From: Leifsonia sp. AK011
Lineage (GTDB): Bacteria > Actinomycetota > Actinomycetes > Actinomycetales > Microbacteriaceae
Assembly: GCF_013410945.1 (NCBI RefSeq)
Contig: NZ_JACCCH010000001.1
Location: 2,914,001 to 2,978,000 of the forward strand
Length of the DNA stretch: 64,000 bases
Direction: 5' to 3'
A program made the translations under genes and the position numbers. The notes below the pieces were generated by a model. That model did not search any database, was not told the DNA's origin, and saw only the letters and a list, made by a program, of their open reading frames with translations. Positions 36,132 through 45,653 of the stretch are shown piece by piece. Numbering within the stretch: position 1 is the stretch's first letter; every line of letters starts with the position of its first letter.

Positions 36132-36655
36132 CACGCAATCTTGCGGGCTTCAGTGGCGCCGGTTACGACAAGGGGCGAGGATTTCTGTGGCAAGCCCTTT
36201 GGGTCGCTACCTCCTCGCTGGCGTTCGAACGGAGCTGGTGTCCGTCTGTGATTCGAGTCGCTCTCTTGCGAGCATTCGGCGCCACCGTAGGACGAGGAGT
36301 CTTGATTCGCCAGCACGTTAGAGTGCACTGGCCTTGGAAACTGAAGATCTCGGACAACGTCTGGATCGGGGTGGACGCATGGTTGCTAAACCTGGAGCCC
36401 ATCTCGATCGGCTCAAACGTGTGCATCTCGCAGGATGCATTTCTTTGCACCGGCAGCCACGACAGCATGTCTGTCACGTTCGAGTTTGACAATGCTCCGA
36501 TCGTGGTCGAAGACGGCGCGTGGATAGCTGCGCGCGCGACCATCTTGCGCGGTGTCACGATTGGAGCCGGCGCCGTCGTTGGAGCTACAGCACTGGTTGT
36601 CAAGTCAGTTCCCGCCGGCGCGAAGGTACTGGCACCTCCAGCAAGTGTCCGCTGA
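36128..36655 (+). CDS. Hexapeptide-repeat acetyltransferase (WcaF-like)
   Basis: A 175-residue left-handed beta-helix acyltransferase. Hexapeptide repeats run from VGRGVLIRQHVRV through ISDNVWIGVDAW to ATILRGVTIGAGAVVGATALV. The catalytic His is probably in CTGSHDSMS. The start GTG overlaps the stop of the WcaI-like gene by four bases. In the colanic acid system WcaF acetylates a fucose residue, so a similar role fits the context but is not proven. Confidence 0.87.
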   Translation: MTRNLAGFSGAGYDKGRGFLWQALWVATSSLAFERSWCPSVIRVALLRAFGATVGRGVLIRQHVRVHWPWKLKISDNVWIGVDAWLLNLEPISIGSNVCISQDAFLCTGSHDSMSVTFEFDNAPIVVEDGAWIAARATILRGVTIGAGAVVGATALVVKSVPAGAKVLAPPASVR

Positions 36656-36693
36656 GAAGCTCCACGACTAGCTCACGAATCAAAGGATGTAGC

Positions 36694-37527
36694 GTGCAGA
36701 AAATTCCACTCACGGTCGTCGTTCTGACCAAGAACGAAGAGGCGGGCATTGCGAAAACCCTCGGGAACCTTCGAGAGTTTGAACAGGTTGTCGTCGTTGA
36801 TTCGAACAGCGATGATCGCACCGTCGAGCTAGCGAACGAGGCCGGAGTAGAGGTGGTGAATTTCACCTGGAACGGTGAATACCCAAAGAAGAAGCAATGG
36901 GCTATCGAGAACTGTAAACCTCGGCACAATTGGATTCTCTTGCTCGACGCGGATGAGTATCCCTCCGCGGAACTCGTCGACGAGCTTCGAACTCTGTCAC
37001 CCAACCTTTCTGCTTCAAGAAACGCCGCTTTCGACATCCATCTGAGCTATCGATTCGCCGGCAAATTCCTCAAGTTCGGCCATCGGGTAACCAAGAGGTC
37101 ACTCTTGAATCCAGGCCGCAGCGCTTTCCCGGTAGTCGATGACCTCGGCGCTAGCGGAATACGTGAGGTCGAGGGCCACTATCAGCCGGTAGCTGAGGGG
37201 CCCCTTGGGTCACTTCGCGGTCGTCTGCTTCACGACGACCAAGATCCTGTGAGCAGCTGGTTCGAACGCCACAACCGCTATTCCGATTGGGAAGCCCACC
37301 TCCGTCTCAACGAGGAAGCGCGACGAGACATCGCATCGAAGCGCACGGCGAAGGGAGCATTCTTTGATCGGGTGCCCTTCAAACCTTTGGTTTTCTTCCT
37401 CTATTCGTACTTTGGGAGACTCGGGTTTTTGGACGGTCGCGCCGGCTTTGATTACACGGTGGCACTTTCCATGTACTACTGGCAGATCGGCGTGAAGGTT
37501 CGTGAGAAGCGGCGCAGCGTTGAATAG
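36694..37527 (+). CDS. GT2 glycosyltransferase (WaaE/KdtX-like)
   Basis: A 277-residue GT-A enzyme. It begins IPLTVVVLTKNEEAGIAKTL, then VVVDSNSDDRTVELA, and has the metal-binding LLLDADEYPS. The GHRVTKRSLLNPGR and WFERHNRYSDWEA segments resemble WaaE-type beta-glucosyltransferases. The GTG at 36694 has AAAGGA seven bases upstream. The end overlaps the next gene by about 26 bases. Confidence 0.85.
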   Translation: MQKIPLTVVVLTKNEEAGIAKTLGNLREFEQVVVVDSNSDDRTVELANEAGVEVVNFTWNGEYPKKKQWAIENCKPRHNWILLLDADEYPSAELVDELRTLSPNLSASRNAAFDIHLSYRFAGKFLKFGHRVTKRSLLNPGRSAFPVVDDLGASGIREVEGHYQPVAEGPLGSLRGRLLHDDQDPVSSWFERHNRYSDWEAHLRLNEEARRDIASKRTAKGAFFDRVPFKPLVFFLYSYFGRLGFLDGRAGFDYTVALSMYYWQIGVKVREKRRSVE

Positions 37528-38644
37528 AGACAGCAAGATCCTGCAACTCGCGAATAGCCTTGGCGCAGCTGACGGAGGACCGGCCCGGAATGCCTTCGAA
37601 CTGAATCAGGCACTCAACGCCATACCCGGTATCAGCGTCCAGCTGGTCTCGATGAATGGGGAGCTGGGATTGGTCCATGACCACATTCGCTCCAATCTCG
37701 CTATCCAGGATCCGAGACCACTAGGAATGGGTTCTTCTGGCGCCAGCCACGACTCGGTGAGTTTCTGGCATCTGGTCAGTCGCCTTCGCAATGCGGATTC
37801 GCTAATTGTCCACGGGTACTTCCTGTGGTGGGTACCCATCTTCGTGGGCATCGCGCGCTTGTTTCGTGTCCGCGTCGCGCTGATGCCACACGGTTCTCTG
37901 ACATCCCATCAGCAGAAGTTCTCGCGTCGGAAGAAAGCGGCGTTTGAATTGCTGGCAGGTTGGTGGATGCGTCGCTCGGTCTGGGTTTTCGCTACCGGGT
38001 CAGAGATCGAAGCCCATGAGCTTCGCGAGAGATTTCCACGCGTAAGCGCGAGAGTGACGGGGGTGGGGACGCGGATACCCAGCACGCCTTCGTTGTCTCC
38101 GATTGGGGACCCGATCTCACTACTGACGATGTCACGACTTGCTCCGAAGAAACGAGTTGATCTCTGCATCGCAGCTGCTGGCGTTCTACTATCGCGAGGC
38201 GTTCGGGTTCAACTCGACATCGCCGGCGACGGCGACTCTCACGTAGTCGATGCGCTGCATGATCAGGTCATCGAGCTGGGTATCACGGAACACGTGCGAT
38301 TTCTGGGTCTCGTTACGGGCGAAGAGAAAGAAATGGCGTTCACAAAGGCGGACGTCTTTCTGCTGCCAAGCGAAGACGAGAACTTTGGGATCGGGGTGGC
38401 GGAGGCTGCGGCCCACGGAGTTCCCGTCGTGTCGTCAGCAGCTGTAGCTGCGGCATCGATGCTAAGTGTGGAGAGTCGCGAACTTGTTTCCTCACTTTCA
38501 GCGACAGCCCTCGCGAACTCGATCGAACTAGTCGCGAATGACTATGGCGGTCGCCGGCAGGCTGTCCGCAACGACGCTATTCGGCTCTTCAGCTGGGAAG
38601 CAGTGGCTTCACGCTGGATGGACGCCCTCCAATCTCCTCGCTGA
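37502..38644 (+). CDS. GT4 glycosyltransferase
   Basis: A 380-residue GT-B protein with KILQLANSLGAADGGPARNAFEL at the N-terminus and LLTMSRLAPKKRVDLCI, DIAGDGDSHVVDAL and EDENFGIGVAEAAAHGVPVV in the donor domain, where the E-x7-E pair is present. A GTG at 37502 overlaps the previous gene; a TTG at 37520 (LNRDSKIL) is a credible alternative start closer to the family's usual N-terminus. The donor and acceptor are unknown. It is one of six transferases in this operon. Confidence 0.85.
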   Translation: MRSGAALNRDSKILQLANSLGAADGGPARNAFELNQALNAIPGISVQLVSMNGELGLVHDHIRSNLAIQDPRPLGMGSSGASHDSVSFWHLVSRLRNADSLIVHGYFLWWVPIFVGIARLFRVRVALMPHGSLTSHQQKFSRRKKAAFELLAGWWMRRSVWVFATGSEIEAHELRERFPRVSARVTGVGTRIPSTPSLSPIGDPISLLTMSRLAPKKRVDLCIAAAGVLLSRGVRVQLDIAGDGDSHVVDALHDQVIELGITEHVRFLGLVTGEEKEMAFTKADVFLLPSEDENFGIGVAEAAAHGVPVVSSAAVAAASMLSVESRELVSSLSATALANSIELVANDYGGRRQAVRNDAIRLFSWEAVASRWMDALQSPR

Positions 38645-38691
38645 AGCCAACGGAACACTTGACAACGCCAAGACTACGAAAGGACGGCAGT

Positions 38692-39885
38692 ATGACGACT
38701 CTCGTTTACGTGAGCACTTCGCATCCGTCGTACTCCGAGACATTCGTTACTTCGGAAATAAAGGAGATGCGACGACTCGGTTACAACGTCTACTCCTATT
38801 CCCTTCGGGTGCCCCCCGTAGATCTAGAACCCGCTGCGCCGCACATAGGTCGGCCGGTTCGAACGTGGGGGTTGGCACCCTGGGTGATTGTCGCCGCCGT
38901 CGTCTATCCGTTCAGCAGGAAGTCCCGGGTTTCGTTGTCTAGTCCAGCCCGCACGCTCTTTGGGCTGGCCCACGGGCTTCGGCTCCGTTGGCTGATCCAG
39001 AAGCTGGGATCACAGGATGTCCTAGTTCACGCGCACTTTTTGGCGCGTCCGGCTGAAGTGGCGAGGATCGCCACGCTCCACCGAGGGCGTGCGATGGTCA
39101 CCGTGCACGCGGCAGACGCGCAGGTAAGCGAAGGCGAGCGAACGGCCGAATTCTTGAGCCACTTCGCTTTATTCCGTTGCGCTAGCAGAGCCATCGAAGC
39201 AGCGCTACTAGAACACCATCCAGACCTACCAACTTTGTGGGTTCCGTGCGTAGTTGACCTCCCCGCCCCTGGGTCTTCCCCCACACCTCCTCTTGGCCGG
39301 AACGTCGTTACGGTCGCGCGCCTCATTGACACGAAAGGCTTCGCAGAAATGATGAGCGTGATGAGCCTGGTGTCGGAACAGATGCAAGGCGTCCGATGGA
39401 CCATAGTGGGCGGTGGTCCGCTCTTGCCCGATATCGCAGCTTGGGCTAAAGCCACCCCGAATCTCGATGTCCATCTCCTTGGCGCCCTCCCACATTCATC
39501 GACGTTGGACACCCTTCAAAAGGCCGATGCATTTCTCCTCCTTCCAAAAACCGTGATCGACGAGAGAACCGGCAAGTGGAAAGGAGACGGGCTTCCAGTA
39601 GCGATCTTGGAAGCTATGTGGCTAAGAGTTCCGGTTATAGTCACCCCGGTGGGTGGAATTCCGGAACTGGTCAACGAAGCAACCGGGCACCTGGTGGACA
39701 GCGATCAGATCGATTCGATAGTCGCACTACTAACACGCGTACTCACGAGTGGCGATGACGCGAGTCGGCTGTCCTCAGGGCAGGACGCTATCAAGAGGGA
39801 TTATCTCCCACAGACGACATCAGCTCGACTCTCGGATGGGATCGAATCGGTGATGTCGCAGTTCGATGCGTCAGCGACAAGTTGA
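38692..39885 (+). CDS. GT4 glycosyltransferase (WcaL-like)
   Basis: A 397-residue GT-B protein. It begins TTLVYVSTSHPSYSETFVTSEI, carries VLVHAHFLARPAEVA, and its donor domain has VVTVARLIDTKGFAEM, TIVGGGPL and DGLPVAILEAMWLRVPVIVTPVGG. The SETFV block is typical of WcaL/AmsK-type enzymes. GAAAGGA precedes the ATG at 38692, set apart from the previous gene by 47 bases. Its stop overlaps the next start by one base (TGATG). Confidence 0.87.
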   Translation: MTTLVYVSTSHPSYSETFVTSEIKEMRRLGYNVYSYSLRVPPVDLEPAAPHIGRPVRTWGLAPWVIVAAVVYPFSRKSRVSLSSPARTLFGLAHGLRLRWLIQKLGSQDVLVHAHFLARPAEVARIATLHRGRAMVTVHAADAQVSEGERTAEFLSHFALFRCASRAIEAALLEHHPDLPTLWVPCVVDLPAPGSSPTPPLGRNVVTVARLIDTKGFAEMMSVMSLVSEQMQGVRWTIVGGGPLLPDIAAWAKATPNLDVHLLGALPHSSTLDTLQKADAFLLLPKTVIDERTGKWKGDGLPVAILEAMWLRVPVIVTPVGGIPELVNEATGHLVDSDQIDSIVALLTRVLTSGDDASRLSSGQDAIKRDYLPQTTSARLSDGIESVMSQFDASATS

Positions 39886-41099
39886 TGAGCGCGAAGGAAA
39901 GCACGTCACCTAGGCCGGACCGGCAATTATCGTTCCTCCATGCAAGCAACGTCGCGCACTATGGCCACGTGATAGCCGCGGCATCGCGGCACTTCGACCC
40001 GGTGTCCCTGGTGACACGTTTCGAGGTCACTCCCAACCAAGTGTCTTCCCTGCGGCGGCTCGGAATACCTCGGCGCTTCGTGGATCTCGTGAAACGCCGA
40101 ATGGTGGATGACAGGATAGGCCTTTCGGGACGGCGGCACTCGTTCGGTCTTTCACAGTTTTTACTTCCCGCAATTGCCCGAACGCCTTGGAGTCATGGGC
40201 CGCGGGATATCCGATTCGTGACGAGTCAGTATGCGCGGCGTGTAGCGCGCATATCACCTCGCGCCGACGTGTTTCATTTTATCGAGGGCCTCGGGTACAG
40301 ATCGCTACGACAGACCGATTTCGCGCTCAGCATATGTGAGCGGAGGAATTTCCATCACGCTGTCTACGAGAGTCCCCTCGAACCTAATCTCGACTTCCCA
40401 GAGAACGCAGTACCCGATCCCATTGGGGCGATTCTCGAGGAGGAGTACAGCCGAGCAGACCGAATCTTGGTCTACTCGGAGGTGGCGCGCGAGTCGTTCC
40501 TAAGCCGAGGATTTGATCCATTGAAAGTCTCGGTCGCACCGATCGGGCTTGGCAGTCAGTTACCGCAGACCGCGCGTAGACGTGATCCCCATTTGTTCCT
40601 GTACGTCGGCAGGGGCAACATTTTCAAGGGCATCGACGTCGCAGTCGCAGCTATCACCTCTCTTGGGCAGCCCTATCGACTGGTCGTCGCCGGGCCCGCT
40701 TCTGCGGAAGTACAACGGTGGTTGCGACAGTTTCCGAATGTGGCATATCGGGGAATTCTCGGCCGAGAGGCGCTACGTGAGCTCTATTCAACGGCCAGCG
40801 CCCTTTTATCCCCCTCAGTGGAGTCCTTCGGTCTCGCTGCCTGGGAAGGCATCGGACACGGGCTTCGGTTGATAGCGAGCGACACTATGGGCGCGACAGA
40901 GTACATTCCAGCGCACCTTAGGACTGTGTTAGTCGGGCGGGACGTGCAAGCTTGGTGCGAGGCCGTTCTGGCGAATGACTCTTCCATCGATGACGAGACT
41001 CGGCGACGCGACGGACTTGCGGCAGTAAACGCCATGTCTTGGGAACGGGCATCGTCCGCGCTCGATTCGATCTATACCGATCCCCAGATTGGACAATGA
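39885..41099 (+). CDS. Glycosyltransferase, GT4-like
   Basis: A 404-residue protein with the donor-domain pattern LFLYVGRGNIFKGIDVAVAAI, LVVAGPASAEVQRWL, and SVESFGLAAWEGIGHGLRLIAS. The N-terminal domain (RQLSFLHASNVAHYGHVI) is poorly typical. The ATG at 39885 overlaps the preceding stop; a TTG directly before it is in frame. Acceptor and donor cannot be read. The base composition is lower in GC at third positions than the flanking core genes. Confidence 0.8.
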   Translation: MSAKESTSPRPDRQLSFLHASNVAHYGHVIAAASRHFDPVSLVTRFEVTPNQVSSLRRLGIPRRFVDLVKRRMVDDRIGLSGRRHSFGLSQFLLPAIARTPWSHGPRDIRFVTSQYARRVARISPRADVFHFIEGLGYRSLRQTDFALSICERRNFHHAVYESPLEPNLDFPENAVPDPIGAILEEEYSRADRILVYSEVARESFLSRGFDPLKVSVAPIGLGSQLPQTARRRDPHLFLYVGRGNIFKGIDVAVAAITSLGQPYRLVVAGPASAEVQRWLRQFPNVAYRGILGREALRELYSTASALLSPSVESFGLAAWEGIGHGLRLIASDTMGATEYIPAHLRTVLVGRDVQAWCEAVLANDSSIDDETRRRDGLAAVNAMSWERASSALDSIYTDPQIGQ

Positions 41100-42132
41100 C
41101 TTGAATATCACAGTCTTCAGCCACAAATTCCACCCGGATCTGGGCGGCATCGAGACGATGTCTGCGTTGCTTGCGAAGGATTTTGCCGCGAGAGGAAACT
41201 CCGTAACTCTTGTCACGCATTCGGTAATTGGGGAGTCCGATCCCTCGCCCGACAGCGAGCGAACCTACGAAGTTCTGAGAAGACCCTCAGCCTCGGCCTT
41301 GATGCGCGCAGTCCGGAATAGCGATGTTGTCTTTCACAACAACATCTGTCTCCAGTTCGCTTGGCCTTTGGCGCTGTATAGGCGCCCCTGGGTGATCGCG
41401 GTGCGAACGTGGATCCGCCGGAACGACGGATCCCTTTCCGTTCGTGACCGCGTCAAGCACCTGCTCCTGAAGACCGCCCGAGTAATCTCAATCAGCCCAG
41501 CTATTGCAGACCACCTACGCACGCAATCCGTGGTGATCCCGAACGCCTATCGCGACGGTGTGTTTCGGATCACTCAAGGTGTCGAGCGAACTCGAGGAAG
41601 CTTGGTGTTTGTGGGCAGGCTTGTGCCGAGTAAAGGCGCCTCAGTCCTCCTCCGCGCCATCGGAAGGTTGGCAATTGAGGGCCTACGCATCCCCGTGACC
41701 ATCGTCGGCTCAGGACCCGAGGAGCAGAGCCTTCGCACTCTTGCCAAGGACTTGGGAATCGAGAGTATCGTCGAGTTCTCCGGCCCTCGCACAGCGCCTG
41801 AGTTGGTAGAAATCCTGAATCGCCACGACATTATGGTGGTTCCCTCGGTGTGGGATGAGCCGTTCGGAATCGTCGCACTCGAGGGCATGGCCTGTGGCTG
41901 TGTGCCCATAGTTTCGGAAGGGGGCGGACTAGGAGGTGCAGTCGGAGATGCGGGAGTAACTGTGCGGAACGGAGACGAAGCCGACTTATCGGATGCAATT
42001 CGTCGGCTTGTCCACGACGACGAGGAAATGAGTCGGCTACGTGGCCTAGCGCCCGGCCACCTCTTGAAGCACACGGCCGCGACGATGGCCGATAGCTACT
42101 TCGAGGAGATCTCCAAGGCAGTACGCGCATGA
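41089..42132 (+). CDS. GT4 glycosyltransferase
   Basis: A 347-residue GT-B protein: ITVFSHKFHPDLGGIETMSALLAKDFAARGNSVTLVT at the N-terminus, then LVFVGRLVPSKGASVLLRAI, VTIVGSGPEEQSL and WDEPFGIVALEGMACGCVPIVSEGGGL with the acidic pair. The start is TTG, either at 41089 (overlapping the previous stop) or 41101 just after it. Function in the polymer repeat unit is inferred from context only. Confidence 0.85.
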   Translation: MDNDLNITVFSHKFHPDLGGIETMSALLAKDFAARGNSVTLVTHSVIGESDPSPDSERTYEVLRRPSASALMRAVRNSDVVFHNNICLQFAWPLALYRRPWVIAVRTWIRRNDGSLSVRDRVKHLLLKTARVISISPAIADHLRTQSVVIPNAYRDGVFRITQGVERTRGSLVFVGRLVPSKGASVLLRAIGRLAIEGLRIPVTIVGSGPEEQSLRTLAKDLGIESIVEFSGPRTAPELVEILNRHDIMVVPSVWDEPFGIVALEGMACGCVPIVSEGGGLGGAVGDAGVTVRNGDEADLSDAIRRLVHDDEEMSRLRGLAPGHLLKHTAATMADSYFEEISKAVRA

Positions 42133-42160
42133 GCATGCCCCCCTCTAGTCCAGCTCGAAC

Positions 42161-43423
42161 ATGACGCAGCCTCGCTCGAGCGCTTGGCTGAAGCTACTAA
42201 GTCGCTTCGTCTCGGTCCAGATCCTCGTGCAGGTTCTCGGCTTCATCACGGGCCTGCTCGTGGTTCGCACCCTGGACAAGCCCTCCTACGCACAGTACGC
42301 GGCTATTGCAGCAATCATCGCGTCGATGATTCTGGTATCCGATGGGGGTGTTTCGTCGACCCTACTTTCAGTAGGCTCGCGGGTTTTCCGATCGAAGGAT
42401 CGAATCGCCGCTCTTTTCACGACGGCGGGAAGGTATCGCGCCTGGATTGGCGCTGGAGTTTCGCTCCTCTCGGCACCACTCCTGATCTTCATCTTGATTA
42501 GGAACGGAGCCACTGTCGGGGACTCGTTAGTGTATGCGGCGATAGCCGTTGCGTCATTCTGGCCCACAGTCGCAAAGGGGATCTCGCAGAACTACTTGCG
42601 ACTCGCAGGTGCGGCGGTGAGGATCCAGATCTACTCGCTCGTCGCCGCAGTCGCACGAGTGGTGTTGGTCCTTGCACTCAGCTCTCTTGGTTTCGACACC
42701 CTGCTGCCGTACCTACTGGTCAGTGTGGTCGCCGCAGTCATTGAGATGTTGTTGGTGCGACGATACTTCCGATCGCAAGTCCCCGCATCTGGCGTCTACA
42801 GTCCACACTTGGCGTCGATGATCGGTGCAAACCTGAAGCACACGATGCCTTCGACACTGCTGGTGGTGGCCCAGGGTCAAGTACTGTTCCTGCTTTTATC
42901 CATCCTCGGAACTCCTGACACATTGGCCGAAGTGGCAGCTCTGTCCAGGTTTGCTCTTGTGTTCGTTCTGTTGAACGCAGCCGTTACCGATATCGGGTCC
43001 GGCATAGCCGCCCGCGCGGCCCCAACTCGGCACCGGCTACTGAGGGTGCTAGCCGCAATCGTGGGGTCATACCTCGTGCTCGCAGCGCTCTTCGTCCTCG
43101 CAGCTTGGATACTCTCGCCCCAATTGATCTGGCTCCTCGGGCCTCAGTATTCAGGTCTCGAAACGCAACTAGTGATTATCGCCGCGGGCTCGGCGCTAAT
43201 AAACCTCGCTGTGGCCCTTCGCACATTCAACTACTCGCGCGGGTGGGTGCAGCTTTCGTGGTTGCTTCTGCCTCTGATGGTGGGATGGGTAGCCCTCGGA
43301 GTCTTCGTCTTCGACCTGGATACATCTACGGGGGCAGCTCTCTTCATGGCGACTCAGGGGATTGCTACCCTCACCACTCAGGTCGCTTGCGCCTTGGCGG
43401 GCTATCGGAAACTGCGCGCTTAG
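42161..43423 (+). CDS. Wzx-type polysaccharide flippase
   Basis: A 420-residue membrane protein with about twelve hydrophobic segments and few motifs, as is usual for the Wzx/PST family (for example GFITGLLVVRTLDKPSYAQYAAIAAI near the N-terminus). It would move the lipid-linked repeat unit across the membrane. It ends the plus-strand operon and faces the Wzy-type polymerase gene across a 121-base gap. Family assignment rests on topology, length and context. Confidence 0.85.
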   Translation: MTQPRSSAWLKLLSRFVSVQILVQVLGFITGLLVVRTLDKPSYAQYAAIAAIIASMILVSDGGVSSTLLSVGSRVFRSKDRIAALFTTAGRYRAWIGAGVSLLSAPLLIFILIRNGATVGDSLVYAAIAVASFWPTVAKGISQNYLRLAGAAVRIQIYSLVAAVARVVLVLALSSLGFDTLLPYLLVSVVAAVIEMLLVRRYFRSQVPASGVYSPHLASMIGANLKHTMPSTLLVVAQGQVLFLLLSILGTPDTLAEVAALSRFALVFVLLNAAVTDIGSGIAARAAPTRHRLLRVLAAIVGSYLVLAALFVLAAWILSPQLIWLLGPQYSGLETQLVIIAAGSALINLAVALRTFNYSRGWVQLSWLLLPLMVGWVALGVFVFDLDTSTGAALFMATQGIATLTTQVACALAGYRKLRA

Positions 43424-43544
43424 CATCGCGGGAGGGCTATGACACTAGGTTGAGTTGAATTGCAGGTGCGGGTCTAACAGCATCTGCTGCCTGGCCGGTA
43501 ATCCCGCTGCGCCCAATCGACACAAGTTTTTGGACTCATCCTTG

Positions 43545-44963
43545 CTAGTGCCGGCGGACGTCCATTGACAGCTCCTTTGGCTCGGGGTCGACGCCCCAAG
43601 TTGAGACTGAGCTCCTGTCGGTCGACATCGATATGAGAATGGCGCAGCATATCCCGAACAGTCCCTGAGTAGTCGGCAAGGACGTTATAGAGCCGAAAGC
43701 CAGCGTCATAAGGAGTACGGTCATCGTGCCGACCTGCACGGGGTGCAACTGGCCGACTCGAGCAATCATCGTCGCAAGTATTGCAATCGCGAGTATGAGC
43801 CTTGCGAAAACGAGAATGTAGCCGAGCAGCCCAAGCTCTACCACCCAACGCACGTAGTCGTCCTCAACCCACGGCACAGCCGACCCCAGGTTTATGCCAA
43901 ACGCGCTGTGGGCGCCAGCACCCTCGCCGAGCAAACGCGGCTGCTCGGCGAGTGCCCCAAAAGTCTGCACCAGAATGCGCTGCAGGGGATCTTCAGATCG
44001 CGAGGCGTTCTCGAAACGAGTACCAAAGGCCACAAGCACTTGAGTAAGAGTGATGTTCACGAACGTCCACCCAGCGAGGAGTAGAGCTCCGACTCCTAGT
44101 GTGCGACTGAAAGAAGCACGTCGACCAGCGAACACCTGCTGAAGGAGGATCGCTATGATGACGATCGCAGCGTTGAGGATTGCCCCGCGCGAACCACCCA
44201 ATGCGATTGCCAGAAAACAGGAGAAAAGGGCGACCACGGCACCCGCCAGCCGCTTACCTCGTTCCCCTGACATGACGACGCCGAGGGATATGGCGAGGGC
44301 TAAAGTGACAAATGTAGTCAGCCCGAGAGCCGAGCTGAACGTGCCTGCGGCTCGCACGATTCCGCCGGACGTAGTGAAGGTGGCCTCGGTACCGCCCACT
44401 TGAGCGTTGATATAGCTGGAGGTGGGAGTTAAGACCTGCACCACCACGATCGCGGCTTGGATTGGCGCGTAGATGATCAGAATCCAGGTGGCGCGACTCC
44501 AGAAGTCCGCGAGTTGGTTCCTCCAAACGACGTAAATCAAGAGTAGCGGCGCGATGTAGTTGCGTAGGCCTGCGATAGCAACGATGGGGTCGAGTATCTC
44601 GACCATCACCTGAACTCCAACGAACATGCCGAAAGCCCAGACTGCGGTCCAGAAAATAGTCCCCTTGGCCCGCCCCTCTTTCGCGGGGTATTGCATCGCG
44701 ACGAGCAACAAACAGACAACTAATAGGCCATCACGAGCGACGTAAAAAACATCGTCGAGGCCAGGAACCCACTTGCGGAATGCGCCTTCAAGGACCCATA
44801 AATGGACATAGAGAAGGCTTACATTGGTGAGAATCTGGGAGCGCCGATCCCGCGAATTACCTCGGGTTTCTTGAGGCCCACGAGGCAGTACCCTTCGGAT
44901 GGCGGGGTCGCCTTTGCCCTCCGCCGCGACGGTGGAACCACGTACTTCTGGGAGGGGCCGCAT
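43545..44963 (-). CDS. O-antigen polymerase/ligase-type membrane protein (Wzy-like)
   Basis: A 472-residue protein with about twelve membrane helices. It carries the broad motif of the O-antigen ligase/polymerase family: IALGGSRGAILNAAIV and, after a large extracellular loop, LGEGAGAHSAFGINLGS and WVVELGLLGYILVFA. It would polymerise the repeat unit outside the membrane. The N-terminal 40 residues are basic. The ATG lies five bases after the stop of a decayed initiating-transferase fragment, which suggests an older two-gene unit. It is convergent with the flippase gene. Confidence 0.85.
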   Translation of the reverse strand: MRPLPEVRGSTVAAEGKGDPAIRRVLPRGPQETRGNSRDRRSQILTNVSLLYVHLWVLEGAFRKWVPGLDDVFYVARDGLLVVCLLLVAMQYPAKEGRAKGTIFWTAVWAFGMFVGVQVMVEILDPIVAIAGLRNYIAPLLLIYVVWRNQLADFWSRATWILIIYAPIQAAIVVVQVLTPTSSYINAQVGGTEATFTTSGGIVRAAGTFSSALGLTTFVTLALAISLGVVMSGERGKRLAGAVVALFSCFLAIALGGSRGAILNAAIVIIAILLQQVFAGRRASFSRTLGVGALLLAGWTFVNITLTQVLVAFGTRFENASRSEDPLQRILVQTFGALAEQPRLLGEGAGAHSAFGINLGSAVPWVEDDYVRWVVELGLLGYILVFARLILAIAILATMIARVGQLHPVQVGTMTVLLMTLAFGSITSLPTTQGLFGICCAILISMSTDRSSVSTWGVDPEPKELSMDVRRH

Positions 44964-44968
44964 TCGAA

Positions 44969-45110
44969 TTAATACGCCTTCTCGCTGGCTAGCGCCGCTC
45001 CCGCGGTTCGACGGCGGATAAGCAAATCGCCCATGCTTGCCCAGTTCTTTGCGTTATTAAGATCGAGCCGATCAGTGTCTTTCCACGAGACATTGGAGCG
45101 CTCACTGATG
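44969..45110 (-). pseudogene. C-terminal remnant of an initiating sugar transferase (WbaP/WcaJ type)
   Basis: The minus-strand frame ends SERSNVSWKDTDRLDL, KNWASMGDLLIRRRTA, ASEKAY. The intact transferase at 46709-48274 ends SGRSNLSWEDSVRLDL, ENWSITGDLLILWRTA, ARDGAY. About 45 residues align without gaps, but the upstream sequence does not continue the transferase domain (the YENHVHRRFLVKPGITGLWQ part is missing). The frame stays open for 116 codons, so a short product is possible, but the catalytic region is absent. A decayed duplicate or replaced gene is the best reading. Confidence 0.75.
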
Positions 45111-45653
45111 CCGGTGCCGTCTTCGGTCGTGAAGGACAAGGCACCGTCTTCTAAATCGCCCGCGGACTCAGACCAAACGGCCTGCCTCTCCAGTATTCTC
45201 ATAGCCCCCACCTTCAGAGTTGCGCTCCCCACAGTCACGAGGAGCGGCCCCATTGGTGACAGTACACGCGGCATGCTCCGATCTCGTGTGCTTTCCATTA
45301 TCCAGACTGAACAATTCACGCAGATTTCGCGCTCTGTCCGCGGCTCGCGGCGCGCGTCTGTATATGAGGGTCTTGATTCCTCCCGCTCATATAAGCTGCA
45401 GAATGTCCGGGGGAAGTTCAGTTATCTGCGGAGTTGGCGTCCACTCGCGGACCTGGACGCAATTCCGTTCTAAACGGGGGGCGGCGCACTTGAGCCATGG
45501 CTGCGACATTCAGTTGCTTGATCGATCGCGGGGGCACTTCTGGATGACCGAGTGTCTTGGTCGATCGCCGCGTAGATGCGCCAGGAGCTGCTGCATCGCG
45601 AACCCTCGGTGTGGAAAATTCGAACGCAAGCGCGTCGTGCTGTGGGGCAAAGG
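45111..45653. other. Gene-poor region between the transferase remnant and an acyltransferase
   Basis: No convincing coding frame was found. It is less GC-rich than its surroundings. A perfect eight-base inverted repeat (TATATGAG at 45361-45368, CTCATATA at 45386-45393) could be a regulator site or weak hairpin. Part of it may be degraded transferase sequence too diverged to recognise by eye. The promoter of the acyltransferase gene should lie in its right part. Confidence 0.5.

Noticed and set aside
43424-43544. Terminator between the flippase and polymerase genes
   Set aside because: CAGCATCTGCTG is a weak stem and the later T run is not adjacent to it.
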